Below are positions 36,642 through 46,820 of a stretch of 64,000 nt of DNA, one piece after another. The translations under genes were made by a program, and so were the position numbers. Source of the stretch: Betaproteobacteria bacterium (GTDB lineage: Bacteria; Pseudomonadota; Gammaproteobacteria; Burkholderiales; Burkholderiaceae_C); assembly GCA_013289985.1 (NCBI GenBank), contig JABCYW010000010.1, positions 1 through 64,000 on the forward strand. Direction: 5' to 3'. Under the pieces are notes generated by a model. That model had not been told where the DNA came from, did not search any database, and saw nothing but the letters and a program-made list of their open reading frames with translations. The first letter of the stretch is position 1, and the number at the start of each line of letters is the position of its first letter.

Positions 36642-37420
36642 GCGCCGGCCTGCGCGGGCGCGAGGCGCTCGAAGCCGGCGGCCGTCCAGCGCAGCACCTG
36701 CGCGCGCCGGGCCTCGGGCACCGGGGCGTCCTGGTCCCAGTCGCTGAGCACATGGCGCGTCCAGCCGTCGCGCACCTGCGTGCCGGGACGGTGGGTGTGG
36801 CCGTGGATCATCGTGTCGGTGCCCAGGCGGGCCAGCCAGGCCTTGGCCATCGTCTCGTCGACGTCGGCGTAGGTGACGGGCTCGTCGTGGCGCGCCATGC
36901 TGGCCGCGCGCATCTTCGCGGCGAGCGCGAGGCGGGCTTCCAGCGGCTGCGACAGGAACTGCTGCTGGTAGGCCGGGTCGCGCACCTGCTGGCGAAACAG
37001 CTGGTAGGGCACGTCGTCGACCACCAGCTCGTCGCCGTGCGTCAGCAGCAGCGTGCGGCCGAACGCACTGACCGACGCCGGGTCGGCGAGCAGGCGCGCG
37101 CCGGTGGCGGCGGCGAACTCCGCGCCGATCAGGAAATCGCGGTTGCCGTGCTGCAGCCACACCGGCACGCGCGCGGCGGCCTCGGTGATGACCTGCACGC
37201 AGCGGGCCTCGAAGGGCCGGGCGCGGGCGTCGTCGCCCACCCAGACCTCGAAGATGTCGCCCAGCAGGAACACCGCATCGGCCTTCGTGGAGGCCATGTA
37301 GGCTTCCCATGCGGCGGCCGTGGCCGGCATGCTGTCGCTCAGGTGGATGTCGGAGATGAAGTCGACGACGTGGATGTCGTCGCCGAGCTTCAGCTCCGAA
37401 TCGAACACCGCCGAGGTCAA
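36638..37420 (-). CDS. lpxH: UDP-2,3-diacylglucosamine diphosphatase
   Basis: A 260-residue peripheral metallophosphoesterase that makes lipid X in lipid A synthesis. All five motifs are present: [29 protein letters not shown] and HGHTHRP. The start is TTG at 37420, which overlaps the ppiB stop as TTGA and has GAGGA about 10 bases upstream; a GTG four codons later is the alternative. Placement after ppiA-ppiB is usual in betaproteobacteria. Confidence 0.94.
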   Translation of the reverse strand: MTSAVFDSELKLGDDIHVVDFISDIHLSDSMPATAAAWEAYMASTKADAVFLLGDIFEVWVGDDARARPFEARCVQVITEAAARVPVWLQHGNRDFLIGAEFAAATGARLLADPASVSAFGRTLLLTHGDELVVDDVPYQLFRQQVRDPAYQQQFLSQPLEARLALAAKMRAASMARHDEPVTYADVDETMAKAWLARLGTDTMIHGHTHRPGTQVRDGWTRHVLSDWDQDAPVPEARRAQVLRWTAAGFERLAPAQAGA

Positions 37421-37920
37421 GCCTGGACTTCCTCGGCCTTGACGATCTGGATGTCGTCCACCGGCACGTCGTCGTGGAAGCCCTTGCGGCCCGTCTTGAC
37501 GCCGCCCAGGTCGTCCACCACCGACTGGCCTTCGACGACCTTGCCGAACACGGCGTAGCCCCAGCCGTCCTGCGCCTCGGCATTGTTCAGGAAGCCGTTG
37601 TTGGCGGTGTTGATGAAGAACTGCGAGCTCGCCGAATGCGGCGCCGAGGTGCGCGCCATCGCCAGCGTGTACCTGTCGTTCTTCAGGCCGTTCTTGGCCT
37701 CGTTCTGGATCTGCGCGTCGGTGTCCTTCTGCTTCATGCCGGACTCGAAGCCGCCGCCCTGGATCATGAAGTTGCGGATCACGCGGTGGAAGATCGTGCC
37801 GTCGTAGAAGCCCTTGTTCACGTAGGACAGGAAGTTGGCGACGGAGATGGGGGCCTTCTCGTCATCGAGCTCGATGCGCAGGTCGCCCTTGGTGGTGGTG
37901 AGCTTCACGTACTTGGTCAT
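37417..37920 (-). CDS. ppiB: cytoplasmic peptidyl-prolyl cis-trans isomerase (cyclophilin) PpiB
   Basis: A 167-residue cyclophilin without signal peptide. The active-site Arg and Gln lie in [15 protein letters not shown], and [20 protein letters not shown] and [11 protein letters not shown] complete the pocket. It speeds prolyl isomerisation during folding. It lies 2 bases after the ppiA stop and overlaps lpxH, so the three are one transcript. Confidence 0.96.
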   Translation of the reverse strand: MTKYVKLTTTKGDLRIELDDEKAPISVANFLSYVNKGFYDGTIFHRVIRNFMIQGGGFESGMKQKDTDAQIQNEAKNGLKNDRYTLAMARTSAPHSASSQFFINTANNGFLNNAEAQDGWGYAVFGKVVEGQSVVDDLGGVKTGRKGFHDDVPVDDIQIVKAEEVQA

Positions 37921-37922
37921 GC

Positions 37923-38480
37923 TTATTTCTCCAGGGTGGCTTTCTTGATGATGACGGGGGTCCGGGGCACGTCTTGATACATGCCCTTGGTGGCGGTGGG
38001 AACCATCTTGATCTTCTCGACGACGTCCATGCCCGAGACGACATGGCCGAACACGGCATAGCCGTCGCCCTGGTCCAGGAACGGGTTGTCCTGCACGTTG
38101 ATGAAGAACTGGGCCGTGGCCGAGTCGCGCATGCTGGTGCGCGCCATCGACACCGCGCCCTTGACGTTGGCCAGGCCGTTGTGCGACTCGAGCGGGATCG
38201 GGTTGTGCACGGGCTTCTCGTCCAGGCTGGGCAACATGCCGCCGCCCTGGATCATGAAGTTGGGGATCACGCGGTGGAACACGGTGCCGTCGTAGTGGCC
38301 TTCCTTGACGTACTGCTCGAAGTTGGCGACCGACTTCGGCGCCTTCTGCGCGTCCAGCTCGATGACGATGTCTCCCATCGACGTGACGAGGTGCACCTTG
38401 TCGGCCCAGGCCGGGGCGCAGAACGCCGTCAGTCCGGCCACGGCCAGCGCGGCCCACCGGGTTTGTTGGGGGATGCTCAT
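37923..38480 (-). CDS. ppiA: periplasmic peptidyl-prolyl cis-trans isomerase PpiA
   Basis: A 185-residue exported cyclophilin. The signal peptide is [19 protein letters not shown], then [33 protein letters not shown] and [18 protein letters not shown] form the active site. It works in the periplasm, the counterpart of cytosolic PpiB encoded next. The ATG at 38480 has AAGGAG 8 bases upstream. It is divergent from cysS. Confidence 0.96.
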   Translation of the reverse strand: MSIPQQTRWAALAVAGLTAFCAPAWADKVHLVTSMGDIVIELDAQKAPKSVANFEQYVKEGHYDGTVFHRVIPNFMIQGGGMLPSLDEKPVHNPIPLESHNGLANVKGAVSMARTSMRDSATAQFFINVQDNPFLDQGDGYAVFGHVVSGMDVVEKIKMVPTATKGMYQDVPRTPVIIKKATLEK

Positions 38481-38681
38481 TGAGAAGTCTCCTTGGCTAT
38501 ACTCCCTCGATTCTACCGAGGGCAGCCGAGCCCGCTTGCACCGCCAGACCCTGCGACCTGTCCAGTTCGACTGCCCGAGGCGACCAGGCCCGGCATCCGA
38601 CCCCGGCTTGCCCGATTTCCTTATCCGTTCGGCTGCTCCGGCTTCCACGAGAAGTCCGACTGCCGGCCCCTGTTCCTGCCG

Positions 38682-40094
38682 ATGACGCTGCGTCTCTTCA
38701 ACACTCTCACCGGCCAAGCCGAAGACTTCGTTCCCATCGTCCCGGGCCACGTGCGCATGTACGTGTGCGGCATGACGATCTACGACCTCTGCCACATGGG
38801 CCACGCCCGCATGATGATGGCGTTCGACGTCGTCTACCGCTGGCTGCAGGTGCTGGGCTACGAGGTCACCTATGTCCGCAACATCACGGACATCGAGGAC
38901 AAGATCATCAAGCGCGCGGTCGAGCGCGGCATCACCATCCGCCAGCTTACCGACGAGATGATCGCGGCCATGCGCGAGGACATCGGCGCCATCGGCATCG
39001 AGCCGCCCACGCACGAGCCGCGCGCCACCGAGTACGTGCCGCAGATGCTGTCCATGATCGCCACGCTGCAGGACAAGGGCCTGGCCTACCAGGGCGACAA
39101 CGGCGACGTGAACTATGCGGTGCGCAAGTTCGAAGGCTACGGCAAGCTGTCGGGCAAGTCGCTGGACGACCTGCGCGCGGGCGAGCGCGTGGCCGTGGCC
39201 GACGGCAAGATCGACCCGCTCGACTTCGTGCTGTGGAAGTCGGCCAAGCCGTCCGAGCCCGAGGATGCCAAGTGGGACAGCGCGTACGGCCCGGGCCGTC
39301 CGGGCTGGCACATCGAGTGCTCCGCGATGTCGTGCGCGGTCCTCGGCGAGCGATTCGACATCCACGGTGGCGGCATGGACCTGCAGTTCCCCCATCACGA
39401 GAACGAGATCGCGCAGAGCGAGGGCGCGCTGGGCCATCCGTTCGTGAACTACTGGCTGCACAACGGCTTCCTCAACGTCGACAACGAGAAGATGTCGAAG
39501 TCGCTCGGCAACTTCTTCACCATCCGCGACGTGCTGAAGAAGTTCGACGGCGAGACGCTGCGCTTCTTCATGCTGCGCACGCACTACCGCAGCCCGTTCA
39601 ACTTCTCCGACGCGCATCTCGACGACGCGCGCTCGGCGTTGCGCCGCCTCTACACCGCGCTCGGCGGCGTGGCCCTCGCCGGTGACGCCGCCGCCGGCGT
39701 GGCCGAGCAGCCCGTGGACGCGAGCGCCATCGACTGGGCCGATCCGCGCGCGGCCGCGTTCCGCGACGCGATGAACGACGACTTCAACACGCCCGGCGCG
39801 CTGGCCGTGCTGTTCGAGATGGTCACCGACCTGAACCGCACGAAGTCGGTGGCCACGGCCACGCTGCTGCGCGCGCTGGGTGCCACGCTGGGGGTGCTGC
39901 AGCAGTCGCCGCAGGCCTTCCTGCAGGCCGGCGTCGCGCTGACGCCCGAGGCGATCCAGGGCTTCATCGAGGCGCGTGCGCAAGCCAAGAAGGACCGCGA
40001 TTTCGCCGAGTCCGACCGCATCCGCGACCAGCTCGCGGCGCAGGGCATCACGCTCAAAGACGGCCCGCAGGGCACTACCTGGGTGAAGGCCTGA
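38682..40094 (+). CDS. cysS: cysteinyl-tRNA synthetase
   Basis: A 470-residue class I synthetase that charges tRNA-Cys. [17 protein letters not shown] contains the first zinc Cys and the HIGH-type motif; HIECSAMS and [10 protein letters not shown] supply the other zinc ligands; [11 protein letters not shown] is the KMSKS loop. The C-terminal DALR domain follows. I chose the ATG at 38682 ([10 protein letters not shown]) by family; the upstream 63 in-frame codons are not protein-like. The 200-bp gap to divergent ppiA holds both promoters. Confidence 0.97.
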   Translation: MTLRLFNTLTGQAEDFVPIVPGHVRMYVCGMTIYDLCHMGHARMMMAFDVVYRWLQVLGYEVTYVRNITDIEDKIIKRAVERGITIRQLTDEMIAAMREDIGAIGIEPPTHEPRATEYVPQMLSMIATLQDKGLAYQGDNGDVNYAVRKFEGYGKLSGKSLDDLRAGERVAVADGKIDPLDFVLWKSAKPSEPEDAKWDSAYGPGRPGWHIECSAMSCAVLGERFDIHGGGMDLQFPHHENEIAQSEGALGHPFVNYWLHNGFLNVDNEKMSKSLGNFFTIRDVLKKFDGETLRFFMLRTHYRSPFNFSDAHLDDARSALRRLYTALGGVALAGDAAAGVAEQPVDASAIDWADPRAAAFRDAMNDDFNTPGALAVLFEMVTDLNRTKSVATATLLRALGATLGVLQQSPQAFLQAGVALTPEAIQGFIEARAQAKKDRDFAESDRIRDQLAAQGITLKDGPQGTTWVKA

Positions 40095-40095
40095 C

Positions 40096-40770
40096 ATGGT
40101 TGCCGCTCCGGCCGATGCCGTGCCCGAATCCGCCCGCGACGTGCCCGCGTACTGGGATGACGCCTGCCGTCACCTGGTCAAGCGCGACCGCGTGATGAAG
40201 AAGCTGATCCCCAAGTTCGGCGACGCGCGCCTGCAGAGCAACGGCGACGCGTTCACCACGCTCGCGCGCTCCATCGTGGGCCAGCAGGTGTCCACCAAGT
40301 CGGCGCAGGGCGTGTGGCGCAAGCTCGTGGCGGCCGTCGACGGCCCCGACGCCGAGTTGCTGCAGCCCGCCGTCGTGCTCCGGCTCGCGCCCGAGACGCT
40401 CAAGGGCGTGGGCCTGTCGGCGCGCAAGGTGGAATACCTGGGCGACCTGGCGCGCCATTTCTCCGACGGCGCCGTGCACGTGGGCCAGTGGCACGGCATG
40501 GACGACGAGGCGATCATCGAGGAACTGGTGGCCATCCGCGGCATCGGCCGCTGGACGGCCGAGATGTTCCTGATCTTCCATCTGCTGCGTCCGAACGTGC
40601 TTCCGCTGGACGATCCGGGCCTGATCCGCGGAATCAGCGAAAATTACTTCAGCGGCGAGCCGGTCTCGCGCGCCGAGGCCCGTGAACTGGGCGACGGGTG
40701 GGCTCCGTACCGCTCGGTCGCCACGTGGTATCTCTGGCGCAGTCTCGACCCCATGACGGTCGAAGGCTGA
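40096..40770 (+). CDS. DNA-3-methyladenine glycosylase II, AlkA-like HhH-GPD
   Basis: A 224-residue base-excision repair enzyme without the N-terminal beta domain of E. coli Alk[20 protein letters not shown] and the helix-hairpin-helix [18 protein letters not shown] are followed by the catalytic Asp in [12 protein letters not shown]. It removes alkylated purines from DNA. It starts 1 base after the cysS stop and is probably co-transcribed with cysS and accA. Confidence 0.92.
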   Translation: MVAAPADAVPESARDVPAYWDDACRHLVKRDRVMKKLIPKFGDARLQSNGDAFTTLARSIVGQQVSTKSAQGVWRKLVAAVDGPDAELLQPAVVLRLAPETLKGVGLSARKVEYLGDLARHFSDGAVHVGQWHGMDDEAIIEELVAIRGIGRWTAEMFLIFHLLRPNVLPLDDPGLIRGISENYFSGEPVSRAEARELGDGWAPYRSVATWYLWRSLDPMTVEG

Positions 40771-40796
40771 CGAGCCGCCCAATGAGGAACACTCTG

Positions 40797-41768
40797 ATGA
40801 CCAAACGCCATTTCCTGGAATTCGAACAACCGATCGCCGAGCTGGAATCGAAGATCGAAGAGCTGCGCTACGTGCAGAACGAGTCGGCCGTCGACATCTC
40901 CGAGGAGATCGACCGCCTCGACAAGAAGAGCCTGCAGCTCACCAAGGACATCTACTCCAGCCTGGCCCCGTGGCAGGTCTACCAGATCGCGCGCCATCCG
41001 CAGCGGCCGCAGACGCTCGACTACACGGCCGAGGTCTTCACCGAGTTCGAGGAACTGCACGGCGACCGTTCGTTCGCGGACGACGCGGCCATCGTCGGCG
41101 GCCTCGCGCGCTTCAACGGGCAGGCCTGCATGATCGTGGGCCACCAGCGCGGCTACGACACCAAGGATCGCCAGGTGCGCAACTTCGGCATGCCGCGTCC
41201 CGAGGGCTATCGCAAGGCCCAGCGCCTGATGAAGACCGCCGAGAAGTTCGGCCTGCCCGTGTTCACGTTCATCGACACCATGGGCGCCTACCCGGGCATC
41301 GGCGCGGAAGAGCGCGGCCAGTCGGAGGCCATCGGCGCCAGCATCTTCGAGATGGCGCAGCTGGAGGTGCCCATCATCGCCACCATCATCGGCGAAGGCG
41401 GCTCCGGCGGCGCGCTGGCCATCGGCGTCTGCGACCAGATGCTGATGCTGCAGTTCTCGGCCTACTCGGTGATCTCGCCGGAAGGCTGCGCGTCGATCCT
41501 GTGGAAGACCTCCGAGCGCGCGGCCGACGCCGCCGAGGCGCTGGGCATCACCGCCCACCGCCTGAAGGCGCTGGGCCTCATCGACAAGATCGTCAACGAG
41601 CCGGTGGGCGGTGCCCATCGCGATCCGAAGGCGATGGCCTCCAGCCTCAAGCGCGCGCTGGGCGACGCGCTGCGCCAGGTGGCCGACCTGAAGCCGAAGG
41701 AGCTGCTGGCGCGCCGCCAGGAGCGCCTGATGGCCTACGGCCGCTTCTCGGACACCACCGATCGTTGA
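40797..41768 (+). CDS. accA: acetyl-CoA carboxylase carboxyltransferase subunit alpha
   Basis: A 323-residue subunit that, with AccD, transfers the carboxyl group from biotin to acetyl-CoA, the committed step of fatty acid synthesis. [18 protein letters not shown] is the standard N terminus; [31 protein letters not shown] and [14 protein letters not shown] form the active-site crotonase-like core. I chose the ATG at 40797 with AGGA nine bases upstream; an ATG at 40782 is the alternative. It is 26 bases after the glycosylase gene and 1 base before tilS. Confidence 0.97.
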   Translation: MTKRHFLEFEQPIAELESKIEELRYVQNESAVDISEEIDRLDKKSLQLTKDIYSSLAPWQVYQIARHPQRPQTLDYTAEVFTEFEELHGDRSFADDAAIVGGLARFNGQACMIVGHQRGYDTKDRQVRNFGMPRPEGYRKAQRLMKTAEKFGLPVFTFIDTMGAYPGIGAEERGQSEAIGASIFEMAQLEVPIIATIIGEGGSGGALAIGVCDQMLMLQFSAYSVISPEGCASILWKTSERAADAAEALGITAHRLKALGLIDKIVNEPVGGAHRDPKAMASSLKRALGDALRQVADLKPKELLARRQERLMAYGRFSDTTDR

Positions 41769-41769
41769 G

Positions 41770-43086
41770 ATGTCCCCGCGTCCCGTCGTTGCGGTGGCCT
41801 GCAGCGGCGGACGCGATTCGGTCGCCTTGCTGCACGCGGCCCGGGGTGCCGCCGGCGCGCTCGGGGCGAGCGTCGTCGCGCTCCACGTGCACCACGGCCT
41901 GATGGCCGACGCCGATCGCTGGGCCTCCGAGGTGCAGGCCTTGTGCGGGCGCTGGGACGTCGCGTTCGCGTGCGAACGCCTGGGGGGAAAGCCGGCCGCC
42001 GGCGAGAGCGTCGAGGCCTGGGCCCGGCGCGAGCGCTATCGCGCGCTGGCACGCATGGCGCGGGTGGCGGGGGCCGATATCGTGTTGCTGGGCCATCACC
42101 TGGACGACCAGGCCGAGACGGTGCTGCTGCAGGCGCTGCGCGGCGCCGGGCCGGCGGGCCTGGCGGCGATGCCGCGTGTCGTCGAGCGCGACGGCCTCAC
42201 CTGGGCCCGGCCGTGGATCGCGCGCAGCGGACCCGAGATCGATGCGTACATGGCGCCGCTGGCACTGGCCGTCGCGCAGGATCCGAGCAACGCCGATCCG
42301 CGTTTCGCGCGCAGCCGGCTGCGCCGCGACGTGATGCCGGTGCTCCGGGCGGCGTTTCCCGAGGCCGATGCCGCGCTTGCCGCGACGGCGCGGCGCGCGG
42401 CGGAGGCGAGGGCGGTGCTCGACGAGGTGGCGGCGGAGGATCTGCGGCGCCTCGGCGCGGACGCCACGCTGGCGCTGGCGCCGTGGCGCACGCTCTCGCC
42501 GGCCCGGCGCGCCAACGCCTTGCGCGCCTGGCTGGCCCGCGTGCTGGACGCCCCGGTGCCGCAGACGCTGGTGGATCGCCTGCTCGCCGAGACACCCGAC
42601 GACGCGACCCGGCGCTGGCCCGCGGACGGCCGCGTGCTGCGCTCGTGGCGCGGCCGCCTCGCCGTCGTCGCACCCGCGCGTCCCCGCGTCCCGCCCGCGC
42701 CCGTGCGCGACGGCGAAGCGTTGTCGCTGCTGCGTTGCGATCGCTACGCGCTGGACGGCTGGGAGGGCACGCTCGAGCTGTTCGCCACCCGCGAACATGG
42801 CGTCGCGCCGGCCCGGCTTGCGCAAGTCGAGGCCCGCGTTCGCGCAGGCGGCGAGCGGTTCCTGCTGCAACCGGCGGGCGTGGCGCGCAGCCTGAAGAAG
42901 CAGTACCAGGCGCTGGGCGTGCCGGCGGAGGGCCGGGATGGGCCGCTGCTGTTCGACGGCGCGGGGGCGCTGCTGTTCGTGCCGGGGCTGGGTATCGACG
43001 CGCGTGCGTGGGCGCCGGCCGGCGCGCCACAGTGGGGCGTGCGTTGGGTGGCGGCTGCGTCCGGGGCGAAGGCTGAGCCTGTCTAG
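41770..43086 (+). CDS. tilS: tRNA(Ile)-lysidine synthetase
   Basis: A 438-residue enzyme that converts the wobble C of tRNA-Ile(CAU) to lysidine with ATP and lysine. The PP-loop is VACSGGRDSVALLHA; LGHHLDDQAETVLLQALRG and RPWIARSGPEIDAYM are family blocks. A C-terminal domain (FLLQPAGVARSLKKQYQALGVP) contacts the tRNA. The gene is very GC-rich, which creates long spurious frames on both strands. It lies directly after accA. Confidence 0.94.
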   Translation: MSPRPVVAVACSGGRDSVALLHAARGAAGALGASVVALHVHHGLMADADRWASEVQALCGRWDVAFACERLGGKPAAGESVEAWARRERYRALARMARVAGADIVLLGHHLDDQAETVLLQALRGAGPAGLAAMPRVVERDGLTWARPWIARSGPEIDAYMAPLALAVAQDPSNADPRFARSRLRRDVMPVLRAAFPEADAALAATARRAAEARAVLDEVAAEDLRRLGADATLALAPWRTLSPARRANALRAWLARVLDAPVPQTLVDRLLAETPDDATRRWPADGRVLRSWRGRLAVVAPARPRVPPAPVRDGEALSLLRCDRYALDGWEGTLELFATREHGVAPARLAQVEARVRAGGERFLLQPAGVARSLKKQYQALGVPAEGRDGPLLFDGAGALLFVPGLGIDARAWAPAGAPQWGVRWVAAASGAKAEPV

Positions 43087-43234
43087 GCAAGTTGTTTTCG
43101 CCACCAAAGAAGGGCGGCTCCACCACCCGCGAACCAGGGCGGGGCGGGAAAACCCCCGAACGCACGCTAGACTAACAGGTTTGGGCGGATGGGCCACGTG
43201 GGCCGATCCTGAAATCAACCGGGCGTTTCAGACC

Positions 43235-44512
43235 ATGGCATTGATAGTTCACAAGTACGGCGGCACCTCGATGGGTTCGACGGAGCGCATTCGCAACGTC
43301 GCCAAACGCGTCGCGAAATGGGCGCGCGCCGGGCACCAGATGGTGGTCGTGCCGTCGGCCATGAGCGGCGAGACCAACCGCATCCTGGGCCTGGCCAAGG
43401 AACTGTTCCCGGGCGTCAACACGGCCGCGTCCGACCGCGAGCTCGACATGATCGCCTCCACCGGCGAGCAGGTGTCCGTGGGCCTGCTGTCGCTGGCGCT
43501 GCAGGCCGAGGGCCTGGAGGCCGTCAGCTACACCGGCTGGCAGGTGCCCGTGAAGACCGACTCGTCGTACACCAAGGCGCGCATCGAGAGCATCGACGAC
43601 GTGCGCGTGCGCGCCGACCTGGCCGCCGGCAAGGTGGTGGTCATCACCGGCTTCCAGGGCATCGACGACGACGGCCACATCACGACCCTGGGCCGCGGCG
43701 GCTCCGACACGTCCGCGGTGGCGATCGCCGCCGCGATGAAGGCGGCCGAGTGCCTGATCTACACCGACGTCGACGGCGTCTACACCACCGACCCGCGCGT
43801 CGTGCCCGAGGCGCGCCGCCTGCAGACCATCTCGTTCGAGGAGATGCTCGAGATGGCCAGCCTCGGCTCCAAGGTGCTGCAGATCCGTTCGGTGGAATTC
43901 GCGGGCAAGTACCGGGTGCCGCTGCGCGTGCTCTCCAGCTTCACCGACTGGAACATCGACATCAATGAAGAAGCCCGCTCGGGCACGCTGATCACTTTCG
44001 AGGAAGACGTCAACATGGAACAAGCAGTCGTTTCGGGCATCGCGTTCAACCGCGACGAGGCCAAGGTCACCGTGATGGGCGTCCCCGACAAGCCGGGCAT
44101 CGCCTACCAGATCCTGGGCGAGGTGGCCGAGGCCAACATCGACGTCGACGTCATCATCCAGAACGTCTCGCACGACGGCAAGACCGACTTCTCGTTCACG
44201 GTGCACCGCAACGACTACGCGCGCACGATGGACCTGCTCAAGAACAAGGTGGCCCCGGCCACCGGCGCGCTCACCGTGCTGGGCGACCCGAAGATCTGCA
44301 AGGTCTCCATCGTGGGCATCGGCATGCGCAGCCACGTGGGCGTCGCCTCCAAGATGTTCCGCACGCTGAGCGAGGAGGGCATCAACATCATGATGATCAC
44401 CACCAGCGAGATCAAGACGTCGGTCGTCATCGACGAGAAGTACATGGAGCTTGCGGTGCGCGCGCTACACAAGGCGTTCGATCTGGAAGAACCGGCGGCC
44501 TCGGCCGACTGA
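43235..44512 (+). CDS. lysC: aspartate kinase, with internal start for a regulatory beta subunit
   Basis: A 425-residue enzyme that phosphorylates aspartate, the first step to Lys, Thr and Met. The kinase domain has MALIVHKYGGTSMGS, GRGGSDTSAVAIAAAM and YTDVDGVYTTDPR. Two ACT domains follow (VTVMGVPDKPGIAYQILGEV; KVSIVGIGMRSHVGVASKMF). This is the monofunctional alpha/beta type. Met261 (base 44015), in NMEQAVVSGIAF, aligns with the known internal start of Corynebacterium LysC beta and has AGGAAG 8 bases upstream, so a second, 165-residue product is likely. tRNA-Ser follows. Confidence 0.96.
   Translation: MALIVHKYGGTSMGSTERIRNVAKRVAKWARAGHQMVVVPSAMSGETNRILGLAKELFPGVNTAASDRELDMIASTGEQVSVGLLSLALQAEGLEAVSYTGWQVPVKTDSSYTKARIESIDDVRVRADLAAGKVVVITGFQGIDDDGHITTLGRGGSDTSAVAIAAAMKAAECLIYTDVDGVYTTDPRVVPEARRLQTISFEEMLEMASLGSKVLQIRSVEFAGKYRVPLRVLSSFTDWNIDINEEARSGTLITFEEDVNMEQAVVSGIAFNRDEAKVTVMGVPDKPGIAYQILGEVAEANIDVDVIIQNVSHDGKTDFSFTVHRNDYARTMDLLKNKVAPATGALTVLGDPKICKVSIVGIGMRSHVGVASKMFRTLSEEGINIMMITTSEIKTSVVIDEKYMELAVRALHKAFDLEEPAASAD
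44001..44017 (+). promoter_or_regulatory. internal ribosome-binding site and ATG for LysC beta subunit
   Basis: AGGAAG at 44001-44006 is followed, after 8 bases, by an in-frame ATG at 44015. The product (44015-44512, 165 residues) would be the two ACT domains only. In Bacillus and Corynebacterium the same position gives the regulatory beta subunit of an alpha2beta2 aspartokinase. Confidence 0.65.
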
Positions 44513-44549
44513 ATCGCCGAAATTCCAGGCTAGAATGCCAGCTGGAGTT

Positions 44550-44642
44550 GGAGACGTGGCCGAGTGGTCGAAGGTACTCCCCTGCTAAGGGAGCATGCGG
44601 TGATGAGCTGCATCGAGGGTTCGAATCCCTCCGTCTCCGCCA
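44550..44642 (+). tRNA. tRNA-Ser (anticodon GCT)
   Basis: A 93-nt class II tRNA with a long variable arm. The acceptor GGAGACG pairs with CGTCTCC, discriminator G, and CCA is encoded. The anticodon stem CTCCC/GGGAG holds GCT, reading AGC/AGU serine codons. The T loop is TTCGAAT. A terminator follows within 10 bases. Confidence 0.97.
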
Positions 44643-44651
44643 ACCCATCGA

Positions 44652-44682
44652 AGCCCCAGAAGAGCGATCTTCTGGGGCTTTT
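44652..44682 (+). terminator. rho-independent terminator after tRNA-Ser
   Basis: A 12-bp stem AGCCCCAGAAGA/TCTTCTGGGGCT with loop GCGA (44664-44667), running into TTTT. It ends the lysC/tRNA-Ser transcript. Confidence 0.88.
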
Positions 44683-44715
44683 CCAATTCCGCGGCGTGTC
44701 GCCGTCCCAATGAGA

Positions 44716-44735
44716 AACGGGCCCGCGGGCCCGTT
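44716..44735. terminator. 20-bp perfect palindrome, probable terminator of the porin-MCP operon
   Basis: AACGGGCCCGCGGGCCCGTT is perfectly symmetrical and lies 24 bases after the chemoreceptor stop (minus strand), where it is followed by TCTCATT. It faces the tRNA-Ser terminator, so transcription from both sides should end here. Confidence 0.65.
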
Positions 44736-44758
44736 CCTTCCTTCGAGCAACGAAGGAC

Positions 44759-46291
44759 TCAGGCGAACTGGCGGTCGCCGTTCAGCTTGAACGTCGCGAC
44801 GGCCGATTCCAGGCCTTCGGACTGCTGCTCCATGCTGGCCGCCGCTGCGGCCGCTTCCTCGACCAGCGCCGCGTTGCGCTGCGTCATCTCGTCGAGTTGC
44901 GACACGTCGCCGTTGACCTCGCCGATGCCGCGGCTCTGCTCGGCGGCGGCGGCGGTGATCTCGTTGATGATGGTGGCCACGCGGGCCACCGATTCGACGA
45001 TCTCGGTCATGGTGGAGCCGGCATCGCGCACGAGCTTGGAGCCCGATTCGACGCGCTCGACGGATGCGCCGATGAGCGACTTGATCTCGCGCGCGGCTTC
45101 CGCCGAACGCTGCGCCAGGTTGCGCACCTCGCCCGCCACCACCGCGAAGCCGCGGCCTTGTTCGCCGGCGCGCGCGGCTTCCACAGCGGCGTTCAGCGCC
45201 AGGATGTTGGTCTGGAAGGCGATGCCGTCGATCACGCCGATGATGTCGGAGATCTTCTTGGAGCTCTGGTTGATCTCTTCCATCGTGGAGACGACCTGCG
45301 AGACGACGCTGCCGCCGCGCGAGGCCACCGTGGACGCCGACGACGCGAGGTCGCTCGCCTGGTGGGCGTTGGAGGCGTTCGACTGCACGGTCTCGGTGAG
45401 CTGGTGCATGCGGGCCGTGGTGCGCTCCAGCGACGCGGCCTGCATCTCGGTGCGTTCCGACAGATCCTGGTTGCCCGAGGCGATCTCCTGCGCGGCCGAG
45501 CGCATGCGGCTGGAGCCGCTGCGCACCTCGCCGACGATGGCCGCGAGGCCACCCGACATGTCGCGCACCGCGGCCAGCAGGCTGTTGCCCGCGCCCGGCT
45601 GCACCTGGATGTCCTGCGACAGGTCGCCGGCGGCGATGCGGCGCATCACGTCGCGCGCGTATTCCGGCTCGCCGCCCAGCTGGCGCCAGACGCTGCCGAT
45701 CACGAAGTACGAGCCCACGCCCAGGCCGACGACCACCAGCAGCGCACTGGCCAGCGTGGCGTACAGGCTGTTGGACACGCCGTCCTGCGCGCCGCCGAGG
45801 CCGGCGTCGAAGCGGTTGCGCGCGTTGTCGCGCATGGTCTTCAGGCTGGCCTCAAGCGCCTTCTGCGCGCCCTGCATCGCGGCCACGGCCGCGGCCTGGT
45901 CGCCGGTCTTGGTGCCGAGGAACATCTGCGCGCAATCGCTGGACGCCGTGAAGTAGGTCTCGAACAGCTTGCCCAGGTTGTCGCCGACGTCGCCCTTGCC
46001 GGGGATCGCCTTGATGCCGGCGATCGTCTTGCGCACGACGGCGGCCTTGTCGGTGGCTTCGTCCAGGCGCTTCTTGTCGCCCTCGGCGACGGCGCCCTGG
46101 ATGGTCGCGCCCAGCGCCTCGAGCTGCGACGCGAACTGCGTGGTGGCGTCCAGGTACGGGTAGTCGACCGTGCCGAGTTCCCTGATCGACTTGGAGGTAC
46201 TGGCCGAGAAGGCGAGCACGGTGGCGATGCCCACCGCGAAGATGACGATGGCCAGCAGCGGCAGCATCCAGATCCGGTTCTTGACACTCAT
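44759..46291 (-). CDS. methyl-accepting chemotaxis protein
   Basis: A 510-residue receptor. TM1 is about residues 8-28, the periplasmic four-helix sensor region 30-176 and TM2 about 177-199, then a HAMP domain ([10 protein letters not shown]) and the signalling hairpin with the conserved tip [20 protein letters not shown] and [20 protein letters not shown]. It relays ligand state to CheA/CheW. There is no C-terminal CheR-tethering pentapeptide. It is the last gene of a porin, phosphate-binding-like protein and receptor operon, which suggests its ligand or binding protein is encoded upstream. The start is ATG at 46291. Confidence 0.94.
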   Translation of the reverse strand: MSVKNRIWMLPLLAIVIFAVGIATVLAFSASTSKSIRELGTVDYPYLDATTQFASQLEALGATIQGAVAEGDKKRLDEATDKAAVVRKTIAGIKAIPGKGDVGDNLGKLFETYFTASSDCAQMFLGTKTGDQAAAVAAMQGAQKALEASLKTMRDNARNRFDAGLGGAQDGVSNSLYATLASALLVVVGLGVGSYFVIGSVWRQLGGEPEYARDVMRRIAAGDLSQDIQVQPGAGNSLLAAVRDMSGGLAAIVGEVRSGSSRMRSAAQEIASGNQDLSERTEMQAASLERTTARMHQLTETVQSNASNAHQASDLASSASTVASRGGSVVSQVVSTMEEINQSSKKISDIIGVIDGIAFQTNILALNAAVEAARAGEQGRGFAVVAGEVRNLAQRSAEAAREIKSLIGASVERVESGSKLVRDAGSTMTEIVESVARVATIINEITAAAAEQSRGIGEVNGDVSQLDEMTQRNAALVEEAAAAAASMEQQSEGLESAVATFKLNGDRQFA

Positions 46292-46374
46292 GACACTCTC
46301 TCCAGTTGCGGCGTTGCGCGCCGCGTCACTACAGCGGGCCCGCCCGGCGCGCGGGCCGGGCGGGCGGGGCGCTT

Positions 46375-46806
46375 TCAGTCCGCGCTGAACACGACCTTCA
46401 CGGACGAATCGACCGCCGACTTCTCGATGTAGCCGATCGCGTCCGGATTGGCGGCGACGAACTTCTTCACTTCGGCCGACGAGGCGAGTTCCTTGGGCGG
46501 CGTCGCCTTGCCCGAGAACACCAGGCGCGACCACGCGGCCTTGACCTGGGCGGTGCTCTTGCCGGTGACCTTGGTGTAGAACAGCTCGCGCGTGGCGGCC
46601 GAGTCGGGCAGGTCGGTGGGCGCCGCGGTGGCACCGGACGGCAGCGTGTTGCTCTTGCCCAGGAAGATGCCGCTGACCTGGTCGGCCGTCATGGACGCGA
46701 GCGGGCTCTTCGGGTTGACGACGACGGCGACCTGCGCGAACGCGCCGGCGGAGGCCAAGCACAGGGCGGCGGCGGCAGCGAGGCGGGGGATGTGGTGGGT
46801 CTTCAT
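46375..46806 (-). CDS. small PstS-like periplasmic substrate-binding protein
   Basis: A 143-residue exported protein. The signal peptide is [18 protein letters not shown], then [31 protein letters not shown], the usual start of small phosphate ABC substrate-binding (PBP-like) proteins, and ends [17 protein letters not shown]. It is about half the size of full PstS, so it is one lobe or an abbreviated binding fold. There are no pst permease or ATPase genes nearby. It sits 15 bases after the porin stop and 83 bases before the chemoreceptor start, so capture of a ligand for taxis or a sensory role is possible. Confidence 0.82.
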   Translation of the reverse strand: MKTHHIPRLAAAAALCLASAGAFAQVAVVVNPKSPLASMTADQVSGIFLGKSNTLPSGATAAPTDLPDSAATRELFYTKVTGKSTAQVKAAWSRLVFSGKATPPKELASSAEVKKFVAANPDAIGYIEKSAVDSSVKVVFSAD

Positions 46807-46820
46807 GGTGTTGCCTCGGG

